Part shown: positions 9,694-18,483 of the stretch, one piece after another
Numbering within the stretch: the stretch's first letter is position 1
Layout: every line of letters starts with the position of its first letter
NCBI GenBank assembly: GCA_026129405.1
Contig: JAHCID010000006.1
Span: 124,001 to 188,000, forward strand
Source of the DNA: a bacterium
GTDB lineage: Bacteria; Desulfobacterota; Binatia; DP-6
Direction: 5' to 3'
Length of the DNA stretch: 64,000 nucleotides
Position numbers and translations under genes: made by a program
Notes under the pieces: model-generated
What the model saw: only the letters and a program-made list of their open reading frames with translations
The model's database searches: none
Told to the model about the DNA's origin: nothing

Positions 9694-10311
9694 TCAGGGC
9701 GTCCCGATCCTGGCGACCAGCGCCTTCGCCTCGGCGGTGTCCGCGGCGTCACCGTCCCGCTCCGCTACGGCGACCGCCGCGCGGGCCACGCTCGCGGCCT
9801 CGGCGCGTGCGCCGCGCGCGAGCAGCGCCTCGGCGAGCGTCAGACGCGGTCGCACCCAGCCCGGATCGAGGCGGATCGCCCGCCGCAGCAGCGCCTCGCC
9901 CTCGGCGCAGTCGCCGCCGAGCAGGCGCGGCGTCTCGCACAGCAGCGAGCCCTTACCGGCAAGCGCGGCCGCATAGTCCGGCGCGAGCGCGAGCGTGCGA
10001 TCGACGGCCTGACGCAGGCGGCGCAGGCTCGTCAGCGCCGCGAGCGAGATGCCCTGGCGCTCCATCCTGCCGCCGAGCGCGCAGAACACCGCGAAGTGGG
10101 CGAGCGCGTCGTCGGCGGCGGCGGCGACGGCGCGCTCCGCCGCCGCCAACGCGTCGGTGAAGAGACGCTCCTGCTCGGCCGCGGGAGCGGCGCGCGCGCG
10201 AGCACATGCCGCCATGGCGTCCCGCGACGCCGGCGTCCCCTCCGGCCGGCCGGCCGCGAGCGCCGGCGCGACCGCGGCCAGCGTCAGCACGAGCGCCCAT
10301 CCCCCTCGCAT
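9694..10311 (-). CDS. Exported TPR-repeat protein
   Basis: A 205-residue protein with a clear signal peptide (MRGGWALVLTLAAVAPALAA). It continues with helix-turn-helix TPR-like repeats: ALAAAERAVAAAADDALAHF, AVDRTLALAPDYAAALAGKGSLL, and AEGEALLRRAIRLDPGWVRPRLTLAEALLARG near the C-terminus. It is probably periplasmic. Such proteins usually mediate protein-protein contacts; no partner can be named. It is divergent from the OB-fold gene. Confidence 0.7.
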   Translation of the reverse strand: MRGGWALVLTLAAVAPALAAGRPEGTPASRDAMAACARARAAPAAEQERLFTDALAAAERAVAAAADDALAHFAVFCALGGRMERQGISLAALTSLRRLRQAVDRTLALAPDYAAALAGKGSLLCETPRLLGGDCAEGEALLRRAIRLDPGWVRPRLTLAEALLARGARAEAASVARAAVAVAERDGDAADTAEAKALVARIGTP

Positions 10312-10449
10312 CGGGCGCCTCTGCTACGAGTCGACCGCCGGAGCGTCAAGCGCGCACGTGCCGCCGTGACGGGCGGGGCATCTCGACCGCCACCGACGTC
10401 GCGGCCGAGCTTGCGCCGGCCGGCACGCGCCCGCTAGAGCGTGGCGCCC

Positions 10450-11406
10450 ATGCGCCTCCGCTTGCCGCTGCGAGCCCTCACGGTGATCGGGCTCGTGCTC
10501 GCGGTCGCACTCCCGGCGGCCGGCTGGGAGACCATCTCCTGGGAGCAGGCCGCCGACCACGACGGCGAAACCGTCGTCGTCGAGGGCGACGTGGTCGCGG
10601 CGCGCATGGAGACGATCGGCTGCGTGCTCGAATTCGCGCCCGACGACCCGAAGGGCTTTCGCGTGGTGATCGTCATCCCGATGATCTCGGACCTGCCGCG
10701 ACGCCCCGATCGTCTGTACGAGGGGAAACGCGTGCGCATCACCGGGCGCATCGACGTCTTCAAGCGCCGTCCCGAGATCATCGTGCGCGATCCCGACGTC
10801 ATCCAGGTCGTCGACGTCGCCACCGGCGTCGCCGCGCCGATCTCGACCGACACGACGACGACCACGCCGCCGCCGGCCGCGCTCACGACGACCCTGTCGC
10901 CGATACCGGCGCCGGCCGTCCAGGCCGCGCCGCCGCCCGCGCCGGATTCCGCGCCCGCGCGCCGCCGGCCGCCGCGGCGGGCATGTCCGCCCCCGCCCCG
11001 CCGCCCGCCACGGCGCCGCGCCGCGCCGGCGGCCGCCGCAGCGGCGCCCATCCCCGCGCCGGCGCCCACCACCGCCGCCCCCGCCGCACCCCGCCGGTGA
11101 CGCTGCCCGCCGGCCGCGCCGGCGACGCCGCCGGTCACCGTTCCGCCGGCACCCGCCCCGAGGGCGAAGGATCTCGACGAGCCCGCCGCCGAGGAGCCGA
11201 CGCGGCTGTGGCCGCGGGCCGACCCCTGCGAGGAAGCGCGCGCGAAGTGGCGCGAGGCCGCGGCCGCCCTCGAGGCGCGGACCGCCGCACTCGGGAGCTG
11301 CCTGCGGGCCGGCGGCTATCGCTGCCGCGACACCGCGGCGCCGCTCGGGCCGGCGCTGACCGCGCTCGAGTGGGCGGAGCAGGAGGTGGAGGCGCGCTGC
11401 GAGTGA
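10450..11406 (+). CDS. Secreted OB-fold protein with Pro/Thr linker and Cys-rich C-terminus; frame interrupted at 11098
   Basis: A signal peptide (residues 1-25, ending PAAG) is followed by an OB-fold-like domain. It has WEQAADHDGETVVVEGDVV, a long beta region and GKRVRITGRIDVFKRRPEIIV, resembling the nucleic-acid/DUF4131-type or tRNA-anti OB family. A Thr/Pro/Ala linker follows. TGA at 11098-11100 stops the frame, but the same frame reopens at once as CPPAAPATPPVTVPPAPAPR. It then reads KDLDEPAAEEPTRLWPRADP and a helical tail with paired cysteines, ending at TGA 11404. Reading one base over around 11040-11120 bridges the stop as PPVTLP. I infer two compensating indels in a proline-rich tract rather than two genes. 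The ATG at 10450 is preferred over GTG 10441. Confidence 0.6.
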
Positions 11407-11431
11407 GCCGCAGCGCGCCTCCACCGCTCGC

Positions 11432-11857
11432 CTACTCGGCGGCGTCCTCTTCGGTCTCGACGAAGACGTCGATCTCGTCGTTGCCCTTGTAGTTGCGGGA
11501 GTCGGTGACCGTCAGGGTCGCCGTGTACTCGCCGATCTTGTCGTAGGTGTGGACGGGGTTCTGCTCGGTGCTCGTCTTGCCGTCGCCGAAGTCCCACAGG
11601 AACTTCCACGGCCCGCCCTCGTCCTCTTCGACCGAAGCGGTGAACTGCACCTTGAGCGGCGGGGCGCCCTCGTCGGGCTCGGCCTCGGCGATGACGTCGA
11701 GCTCGTACTCTTCCTCGTCCCCTGCGGCCGCCGTGGGCGCGGTCGCGGCCGGCGCGGTCGTCGTGGTGGTCGCAGGGGGCTCGCTGCTTCCGCCGCATCC
11801 GGCGAGGATCAGCGGTGCCACCGCCAGGCACGCGAGCCAGCGCTTCGTTCGCATCAT
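11432..11857 (-). CDS. PKD-domain lipoprotein
   Basis: A 141-residue lipoprotein. The signal peptide ends LILAGC with the lipidated cysteine near residue 21. A Thr/Ala/Pro linker, an acidic stretch (GDEEEYELD) and one PKD beta-sandwich follow, with the hallmark WDFGDG, NPVHTY and [13 protein letters not shown] domains usually mediate surface or polysaccharide contacts. A strong GGAGGAGG lies just before tandem ATG codons at 11857 and 11854. It is convergent with the OB-fold gene, with 25 bases between stops. Confidence 0.85.
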   Translation of the reverse strand: MMRTKRWLACLAVAPLILAGCGGSSEPPATTTTTAPAATAPTAAAGDEEEYELDVIAEAEPDEGAPPLKVQFTASVEEDEGGPWKFLWDFGDGKTSTEQNPVHTYDKIGEYTATLTVTDSRNYKGNDEIDVFVETEEDAAE

Positions 11858-11956
11858 CCCTCCTCCTCGAGGCAGCCGGCCTGACCGCCGGTCCGCGCGC
11901 GCTAGCTAACCCAGGGTCCCCGGGGACCGCAAGCTGGTCCGCTCCCCGCCGCAGGC

Positions 11957-12868
11957 TCAGACGGGGGTCAGCCAGTGGGCGTAGCGACGCTCCTCGCCGC
12001 GCACGGCGGCGAAGAACAGCTGCTGGATGCGGGTCGTGATCTCGCCCGGCTTCCCTGCCCCGACGCGGCGGTCGTCGAGCTCCCGGATGGGTGTGACCTC
12101 CGCCGCCGTTCCGGTGAAGAAGGCCTCGTCGGCGAGATACACCTCGTCGCGCGTGAACCGCTCCTCGCGGCTGGGGATGCCGAGGTCGGCGCACATCGTC
12201 AGCACCGCGTCGCGGGTGATCCCGGAGAGCACGGTGGGGAGCGCCGTCGTCCGCACGACGCCGTCGCGCACGACGAAGATGTTCTCGCCGCTCGCCTCGG
12301 AGACGTAGCCGTCGACGTCGAGCAGGAGCGCCTCGTCGTATCCCGCCCCGCGCGCCTCGCGCGCCGCGAGGATCGAGTTGACGTAGTGCCCGACGGCCTT
12401 GGCCTTGGTCATCATCGTGTTCGGGTGGAAGCGCTGGAAGGAGCTGGTCTTGAGACGGATGCCGTTGCGGAGGCCCTCGTCGCCGAGGTACGAGCCCCAG
12501 GGCCAGACCGCGATGGCGAGCCGGGTCTGCGGGCGGGCGGAGAGCCCCATCTCCCCGTCGCCCATGAACGCCAGGGGCCGGATGTAGCACTCCTCCATGC
12601 GGTTCGCGCGCACCGTCTCGATGCACGCCGCCACCACCTCCTCGCGGCTCCACGGCATCGCCAGGTCGAGGACGTGGGCCGAGCCGAACAGGCGCTCGAC
12701 GTGCTCGCCCAGCCGGAAGATGGCCGACACGCCGCCCCGACCGCGGTAGCAGCGGATGCCCTCGAAGACGCCGAGCCCGTAGTGCAGGGTGTGGGTGAGG
12801 ACGTGCACGTTGGCCTCGGCCCACGGGACCAGGCGGCCGTCGAGCCAGATACGATCGGTCGTCTGCAT
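11957..12868 (-). CDS. ilvE: Branched-chain amino acid aminotransferase
   Basis: A 303-residue fold-type IV PLP enzyme interconverting Leu, Ile and Val with their 2-oxo acids. The start MQTTDRIWLDG is typical. THTLHYGLGVFEGIRCY forms the family signature near 25-41. The PLP lysine is K157 in KAKAVGHYVNS. EASGENIFVV near 190 and LSGITRD bind substrate and cofactor phosphate. An upstream GTG/ATG extension to 12904 exists, but 12868 aligns with the family. It is divergent from the antiporter gene, 100 bases away. Confidence 0.93.
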   Translation of the reverse strand: MQTTDRIWLDGRLVPWAEANVHVLTHTLHYGLGVFEGIRCYRGRGGVSAIFRLGEHVERLFGSAHVLDLAMPWSREEVVAACIETVRANRMEECYIRPLAFMGDGEMGLSARPQTRLAIAVWPWGSYLGDEGLRNGIRLKTSSFQRFHPNTMMTKAKAVGHYVNSILAAREARGAGYDEALLLDVDGYVSEASGENIFVVRDGVVRTTALPTVLSGITRDAVLTMCADLGIPSREERFTRDEVYLADEAFFTGTAAEVTPIRELDDRRVGAGKPGEITTRIQQLFFAAVRGEERRYAHWLTPV

Positions 12869-12968
12869 CGGGAGGAGGTAGCCCGCCGCGCCCGGGTCAG
12901 GCAACCACGCGCCAGACGGCTTTCGGATCGCCGTCGGAACGGGCGGCTGCTACCATCGCTTCCGGGCA

Positions 12969-14720
12969 ATGCACGGCGCCGAGCTCATCCGCGATCTGGC
13001 CATCATCATGTTCACCGCCGGGGTGGTGACGGTGGTCTTCCACCGCCTGCGCCAACCCGTCGTCCTCGGCTACATCGTCGCGGGCGTCATCGTCGGGCCG
13101 CACACCCCGCCCTTCAGCCTGGTCCACGACGAGAAGACGATCGAGACGCTCGCCGAGCTGGGCGTGGTCTTCTTGCTCTTCTCGCTCGGCCTCGAGTTCA
13201 GCCTGCGCAAGCTGGCGCGGGTCGGCGTGACCGCCGTGGTCGCGGCACTCGCCGAGATCCTCCTCATGGCATGGCTCGGCTGGACGTTGGGAACCGCCTT
13301 CGGCTGGGGGCCGATGGACGCCCTCTTCCTCGGTGCCATCCTCGCCATCTCCTCGACCACGATCATCGTGAAGGCACTCGACGAGCTCGGCATGAAGCAG
13401 GAGCGCTTCGCGCAGCTCGTCTTCGGCATCCTCATCGTCGAGGACATCCTCGCCATCGGCATGATCGCGCTGCTCTCCGGGCTCGCGGTCACCGGCGCCC
13501 TCAGCGCCGCCCAGACGGCGACGACGATCGGCGCACTGGTGCTCTTCCTCGTGGTGTCGTTCGTCGTCGGCATTCTGCTCGTACCACGACTCCTCGCATA
13601 CGTGGCGGCCTTCGAGAGCCGGGAGATGCTCCTCGTCACGGTGCTCGGCCTCTGCTTCGGCTTCTGCCTGCTGGTGCTCTCGATGGGCTACAGCGTCGCG
13701 CTCGGGGCCTTCGTGATCGGCGCGATCATGGCGGAATCGCGCCAGCGGCACACGATCGAGGCGCTGATCGAGCCGGTGCGCGACATGTTCAGCGCCATCT
13801 TCTTCGTCGCGATCGGCATCCTGCTCGATCCGCGCGCGCTGGTGACCTACGCAGGCCCGATCGCGATCCTCACGCTCGCCGTCGTCGCCGGCAAGGTCCT
13901 GTCCTGCGGCCTCGGAGCCTTCGTCTCCGGGCAGGACGGGCGGACCTCGCTGCGCGTCGGCATGGGCCTCGCCCAGATCGGCGAGTTCTCCTTCATCATC
14001 GCCTCGATGGGCCTCGCCCTCGGCGTGACCAGCCACTTCCTCTATCCCATCGCGGTCGCGGTCTCCGCCGTGACGACGCTGCTGACGCCCTACCTCATCC
14101 GCGCCGCCGATCCGTTGGCCGACGCCCTGGCGCGCGTGATGCCGCCGCCGGTCGCGCGCGTCTTCGAGACCTACACGGCGTGGCTCGGCAGCCTGCAGCC
14201 GAGCGGCGACCGCGCCGCGCTGGCGCGCATCGTCCGGCGCATCGTGATCCACGTCGCCGTCAACTGTGCGCTCGTCCTCGCCCTCTTCGTCGCGAGCGGG
14301 CACGTCGGGCCGCGCGTGGAGATGCTCGAGGCCTGGGTCCCCGACGCACGCGTGCGCAACGCCGGCCTCTGGGGCGCGACCTTCCTCGTGTCCCTACCCT
14401 TCCTGGTCGCGGCCTATCGCAAGCTGAAGGCCCTGAGCCTCCTCCTCGCCGAAGTGCAGGTGACGCCCGCGCGCGCCGGCCAGTACACCGAGCCCGCGCG
14501 CCGCGTGGTCGCGGAGGTCATCCCGGTGATCGGCCTGGCCCTGCTCTTCGTCCTCATCACGGCCGCGAGCGGCAGCATCCTGCCGCCCGCCGAGCTGCTC
14601 ATGCTGACGCTGGCGTTGGGCGCGCTGCTCACCGGGCTCCTCTGGCACCGCATGGTGCGCCTGCACGCGCGGCTCCAGATCGCACTGCTCGACGCGCGCG
14701 CCGACGGCGAGTCCGACTGA
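12969..14720 (+). CDS. CPA2-family monovalent cation:proton antiporter, KefB/YbaL-like core without RCK domain
   Basis: A 583-residue polytopic membrane protein. The Na_H_exchanger core spans about residues 5-380 with twelve or so helices. It includes LGYIVAGVIVGPHTPP, LGVVFLLFSLGLEFSLRKL, SSTTIIVKALDELG and VEDILAI, which holds the acidic residue of the exchange site. After the core there is no TrkA-N/RCK nucleotide-binding domain. About 200 residues with four or five extra hydrophobic helices follow (INCALVLALFVASG-like, VIGLALLFVLITAASG, LLMLTLALGALLTGLL). It probably exchanges K+ or Na+ for H+ and supports pH or osmotic balance. Regulation must differ from Kef systems. Confidence 0.85.
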   Translation: MHGAELIRDLAIIMFTAGVVTVVFHRLRQPVVLGYIVAGVIVGPHTPPFSLVHDEKTIETLAELGVVFLLFSLGLEFSLRKLARVGVTAVVAALAEILLMAWLGWTLGTAFGWGPMDALFLGAILAISSTTIIVKALDELGMKQERFAQLVFGILIVEDILAIGMIALLSGLAVTGALSAAQTATTIGALVLFLVVSFVVGILLVPRLLAYVAAFESREMLLVTVLGLCFGFCLLVLSMGYSVALGAFVIGAIMAESRQRHTIEALIEPVRDMFSAIFFVAIGILLDPRALVTYAGPIAILTLAVVAGKVLSCGLGAFVSGQDGRTSLRVGMGLAQIGEFSFIIASMGLALGVTSHFLYPIAVAVSAVTTLLTPYLIRAADPLADALARVMPPPVARVFETYTAWLGSLQPSGDRAALARIVRRIVIHVAVNCALVLALFVASGHVGPRVEMLEAWVPDARVRNAGLWGATFLVSLPFLVAAYRKLKALSLLLAEVQVTPARAGQYTEPARRVVAEVIPVIGLALLFVLITAASGSILPPAELLMLTLALGALLTGLLWHRMVRLHARLQIALLDARADGESD

Positions 14721-14790
14721 GTCCTGGCGCGGGGATCGCCGCGTGCCCGGCCCTAGACGAATGTGCCTCGCATGCCGTAGTACGATTTGC

Positions 14791-15441
14791 ATGACGCCGC
14801 TCGCGCTCGTCGGTATGCTCGCCGTGCTGCTGCTCGCGACCCCGGACCTCGACGCGAAGCCGCGCGCCGCGAGCCGCAGCGCGTGCCGCGCCGCCTGCGA
14901 CCGCGCCACGGCCGCCTGCGTCGCCAGCGCCGGCCCTGCCACGCGCCCGCGGGCCGAGCGGCGATGCCGGCACCGCACCATCCGGCGTTGCATGCGCGTG
15001 GGGCTCGGCGAATGCCCGCCCCCGCGGGACCCCGCGGGTGATCCCGATCCCTGCCAGGGTGTCCCGAACGTCCTCGGGACCTGGCAGGGGCCGACCCTCT
15101 CCTGCGAGGTCGTCTGCTCCGACCCGGTCACCGATCCCGACGGCATCGTCGTCGAGCCCTGCGAGCCGCCGGTCGCCCCGGTACAGTCCCTCGTCGTCGC
15201 CTGGCAGGACTGCCGGCAGCTTGCCACGGACCGCGCCTCGGGTGTGCTGGGGGACACCGATCCCGTCCGCTTCACCATCGCGCCCCCGAGCATCTCCGAT
15301 CAGAGCTCCCGGCACTGGAGCGGGATCGTCTCGGGCGAGACCCTGACGGACGTGGAGCTCTGGATCGGAACCCCGCTGCTCGTGCGAGCCTGCCGGACGC
15401 GCCTGGCGATCGGCCCGATGACGCGCGTCGCGGCAGACTGA
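14791..15441 (+). CDS. Secreted cysteine-rich protein, unknown function
   Basis: A 216-residue product from the ATG at 14791 with a signal peptide (MTPLALVGMLAVLLLATPDLDA). The mature N-terminus has closely spaced cysteines (SACRAACDRATAACV, RRCRHRTIRRCM), then a Pro/Asp-rich turn, then a beta-rich domain (VLGTWQGPTLSC, HWSGIVSGETLTDVELWIG). No family is recognised. An upstream in-frame GTG at 14743 would add 16 residues and spoil the signal peptide. It ends 18 bases before the stop of the convergent glnE. Confidence 0.6.
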   Translation: MTPLALVGMLAVLLLATPDLDAKPRAASRSACRAACDRATAACVASAGPATRPRAERRCRHRTIRRCMRVGLGECPPPRDPAGDPDPCQGVPNVLGTWQGPTLSCEVVCSDPVTDPDGIVVEPCEPPVAPVQSLVVAWQDCRQLATDRASGVLGDTDPVRFTIAPPSISDQSSRHWSGIVSGETLTDVELWIGTPLLVRACRTRLAIGPMTRVAAD

Positions 15442-15459
15442 GCCCGGGCGCGCCCCGGC

Positions 15460-18400
15460 TCAGACGGCGGTGAGTCGGGCCACCGCCCGCGCCCAGGTCT
15501 CCCGGATCGCGGCGCGGTGCCGCGCGACGTCCGCACGGAGTCGCGCCGGTGCGTCATCGCCATCGTAGCCGAGACGGCGGGCGAGCGCGCGGAGCGCCTC
15601 GGGCTGCTCGTCGAGCGCTTCGACCGCCTGATCGCGCTCGATGCGCAGGCGGGCGCCGAGCTGCTGGAGGAACGCCCAGCCGTCACGGAGGGCCTGCGCG
15701 TCGGCGGCGGGGAGCAGCCCGGTCTCCGCCAGCACGTCGAGCGCGGCACGGGTCGAGCGTACGCGGAGCCGCGGCTCGGCATGGCCGTGCGCGAGCTGCA
15801 GCATCTGGACGAGGAACTCGACGTCGACCAGCCCGCCCCAGTCCGTCTTGATGTTGACCCGTCCCGCCGCCGCGCCGCGTTCGGCGGCGATGCGCTCGCG
15901 CATGTGCGCCACCTCGCGTGCCTCGTCCGGCGTCAGCCCGCGACCGTAGACGACGCGGGCGATGATCGCCTCGACGTGCACGCGCAGCGGCGCCGGCCCG
16001 GTTGCGGCGCGCGCCTTCACCAGCGCCTGCCGCTCCCACAGCGCGGCCTCGGTGCGATGGTAGGTCTCGAACGCCTCGATCGACGAGACCAGCGTGCCCT
16101 TGTTGCCGGACGGACGCAGACGCGTGTCGATCTTGTAGACGATCCCCTCGCGCGTCGGCGTCTGGAGCACGCTGATCGTGCGCTGCGCGATGCGGGTGAA
16201 GACCTCGTGCGCGCCGACGCCCGGCGGCCACAGCGCGGGGTCGCCGGGATCGTAGACGAAGATGAGGTCGAGGTCGGAGTGGTAGGCCAGCTCGGCGCCG
16301 CCGAGCTTGCCCATGGCCAGCACGACGAGGTTCTCGGTCGGCACCCGTGCCGACAGCTCGAGCTTCCGCCCGACGTCGCGCCGTGCGATCGCGAGCGCGG
16401 CCGACAGGCACACGTCGGCGAGGAGCGACAGCTGGCTGCCGACGTCGGGCGCGTCGAGCTCGCCCTGGATGTCGTGCACGCCGATGCGGAGGAACTCCTC
16501 GTGACGGAAGCGGCGCAGGGTGTCGAGCTCGGCCTCGAAGTCGTCGCCGGTGGCGGCGAGCCGCTCGAACAGCTCGTCGACGAGCTCGTCACGCGTGCGC
16601 ACCAGGCGGACGAGGTCCGCGCGCACGAGGCTGTCGAGCAGCTCGGGATGGCGCAGGAAGTAGCGGGAGAGGAACTCGCTGGTCGCGAACAGACGCACGA
16701 GCAGCCGCATGACCCCGGGGTTCTCGAGCAGCAGGTGCAGGTAGCTCGTGCGCGCGCCGATGCTGGCGATGAAGCTCGCGAGCAGGTGGAGGGCGCGATC
16801 GGGATCGGCCGAGGCGGCGATCTCGCCGAGGAGCCGCGGGGCGAGCGCGGTGAGCGCGGCCCGGCGACGCGGCGACGACGGCGCGTGCGGCGGGCCGTCG
16901 CGCAGCAGGCGCAGGTCTTCGTAGGCCGCGGCAGGGTCGCGGAAGCCGAGCTGCCCCAGCTGCCAGCGTGCGGCATCGGCCTGCTCCAGCAAGTCGAGCA
17001 GCGCGGCCAGCTCGGGGCGCTCGTCGCGACGCCGCTCCTCCTCGGCGGCGTGGAACAGCGCCGAGAACGCCTCGTCCACGGCGCCGGTGTGCTGCACGTA
17101 GGCCGCCTGGAACGCCGCCGCCGGATCGGGAGCGAAGAGCCGCAGGCGGCGCGCCAGCAGCGCGCGCTCCTCGGGGTCCGTCGGCAGGCGCTGCGTCTGG
17201 CGCTCATGGACGATCTGGAGCTTGTGCTCGACGTCGCGCAGGAACCGGTAGGCGGCGGCGAGCGTCCGCACGAGCCCGGGCTCGGCATAGCCGCAGGCAG
17301 CCAGGCGCTCGAGCGCGGGCAGCGTGCCGCGCACGCGCAGGCGGGCGTCCTTGCCGCCGTGGACCAGCTGATGCGCCTGGACCCAGAACTCGACGCTGCG
17401 GATGCCGCCGCGGCCGAGCTTCACGTCGCGGGCGTGCGCGTCGGGGCCGCGCAGCGAGGCGTCCACCTTGCGCTTCATCGCCTTCAGGTCGTCGAGGGTC
17501 GCGAAGTCGAGGAAGCGCCGGAACACGAACGGGTCGAGCTGGCGCAGCAGGTCGTGGCCCAGCGCCGCGGTGCCGCCCACCGGGCGGCCCTTCAGCCAGA
17601 CGGCGCGCTCCCAGGTCTGGCCCCAGGTCTCGTAGTACGAGATCGCCGCCGGCAGGGACACCGCGAGCGGCCCCTCGGCGCCGCCCGGGCGCAGCCGCAG
17701 ATCGACGCGGAAGCAGAACCCGTCCTCGGTCACCTCGGCGACGACGCGGGTCACCTCCTCGGCGAGGCGCACGAAGAACTCGCGTGCCGTGCGGCCGGAC
17801 GGCAGCTCCTCGTCGCGCTCGTAGACGTACACGAGGTCGACGTCGGAGCTGTAGTTGAGCTCACCGCCGCCGAGCTTTCCCATGCCGAGCACGACGAACG
17901 GCACGTCGGGATCGCCGCCCCACTCGGCGGCGAGACGCCGGCGGGTGCTCGCCACCGCGGCGGCGATGACGCCGTCGGCGAGCGCGCTCAGCTCGCGCAC
18001 GGTGTCGTCGACCACGCCGAGCCCGAGGAGATCGCGGCCGCCGATGCGCACCAGCTCGCGCCGGCGGTGGACGCGCAGCCGGTTCTGGAGCGCCGGGCGC
18101 GACACGGGCTCCGGCGTCTGATCGGCGAGCAGCGTCGCGTGCTCGTCGGCGAGGCGTGACGGCACGTCCGCGACGGTCGCGAACAACGCCGGCCACGCCG
18201 GGCCTTCGGCGAGGAGCCCTGCCGCGATCGCCGGGCTGCCGCCGCACACCGCGAGCAGCGCCGTGACCTCGCCGGCGGCGATGGCCGCATGCTCGGCGAG
18301 CCGCCCCACGGCGTGCAACGCGGCGGCCGGGTCGGCGGCGCGTGCGAGCCCACCGACGATCGCCGGCAGCGGCAGCGCGGCCAGCCAGGCGCCCTGCCGC

Positions 18401-18483
18401 TCCGCGACCTCGAGCACCCGTGCCGGCTCCGGCACGCCCGCCGCCGCGAGCGCCTCGCGCGTCAGCCCCCCGTCGGCTCCCAT
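15460..18483 (-). CDS. glnE: Bifunctional glutamine synthetase adenylyltransferase/adenylyl-removing enzyme
   Basis: A roughly 1007-residue enzyme that adenylylates and deadenylylates glutamine synthetase in response to nitrogen status. Two nucleotidyltransferase domains are visible. The N-terminal one (deadenylylase) has GGGELNYSSDVDLVYVYERD. The C-terminal one (adenylylase) has GGAELAYHSDLDLIFVYDPG. Each is followed by a helical GlnD-PII uridylyltransferase-type domain (KLGRGGIRSVEFWVQAHQL; TDWGGLVDVEFLVQMLQL). The start is ATG 18483, overlapping the end of the ppx gene by 22 bases; an alternative start at 18501 exists. It is the last gene of a minus-strand run from dprA. Confidence 0.95.
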   Translation of the reverse strand: MGADGGLTREALAAAGVPEPARVLEVAERQGAWLAALPLPAIVGGLARAADPAAALHAVGRLAEHAAIAAGEVTALLAVCGGSPAIAAGLLAEGPAWPALFATVADVPSRLADEHATLLADQTPEPVSRPALQNRLRVHRRRELVRIGGRDLLGLGVVDDTVRELSALADGVIAAAVASTRRRLAAEWGGDPDVPFVVLGMGKLGGGELNYSSDVDLVYVYERDEELPSGRTAREFFVRLAEEVTRVVAEVTEDGFCFRVDLRLRPGGAEGPLAVSLPAAISYYETWGQTWERAVWLKGRPVGGTAALGHDLLRQLDPFVFRRFLDFATLDDLKAMKRKVDASLRGPDAHARDVKLGRGGIRSVEFWVQAHQLVHGGKDARLRVRGTLPALERLAACGYAEPGLVRTLAAAYRFLRDVEHKLQIVHERQTQRLPTDPEERALLARRLRLFAPDPAAAFQAAYVQHTGAVDEAFSALFHAAEEERRRDERPELAALLDLLEQADAARWQLGQLGFRDPAAAYEDLRLLRDGPPHAPSSPRRRAALTALAPRLLGEIAASADPDRALHLLASFIASIGARTSYLHLLLENPGVMRLLVRLFATSEFLSRYFLRHPELLDSLVRADLVRLVRTRDELVDELFERLAATGDDFEAELDTLRRFRHEEFLRIGVHDIQGELDAPDVGSQLSLLADVCLSAALAIARRDVGRKLELSARVPTENLVVLAMGKLGGAELAYHSDLDLIFVYDPGDPALWPPGVGAHEVFTRIAQRTISVLQTPTREGIVYKIDTRLRPSGNKGTLVSSIEAFETYHRTEAALWERQALVKARAATGPAPLRVHVEAIIARVVYGRGLTPDEAREVAHMRERIAAERGAAAGRVNIKTDWGGLVDVEFLVQMLQLAHGHAEPRLRVRSTRAALDVLAETGLLPAADAQALRDGWAFLQQLGARLRIERDQAVEALDEQPEALRALARRLGYDGDDAPARLRADVARHRAAIRETWARAVARLTAV

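Noticed and set aside
12969-14720. Glutathione-regulated KefB/KefC potassium efflux protein
   Set aside because: No RCK/TrkA-N domain and no ancillary KefF/KefG gene; only the exchanger core matches.
15517-18159. 880-codon plus-strand frame opposite glnE
   Set aside because: glnE has both nucleotidyltransferase domains; the opposite frame has no recognisable fold and mirrors codon bias.
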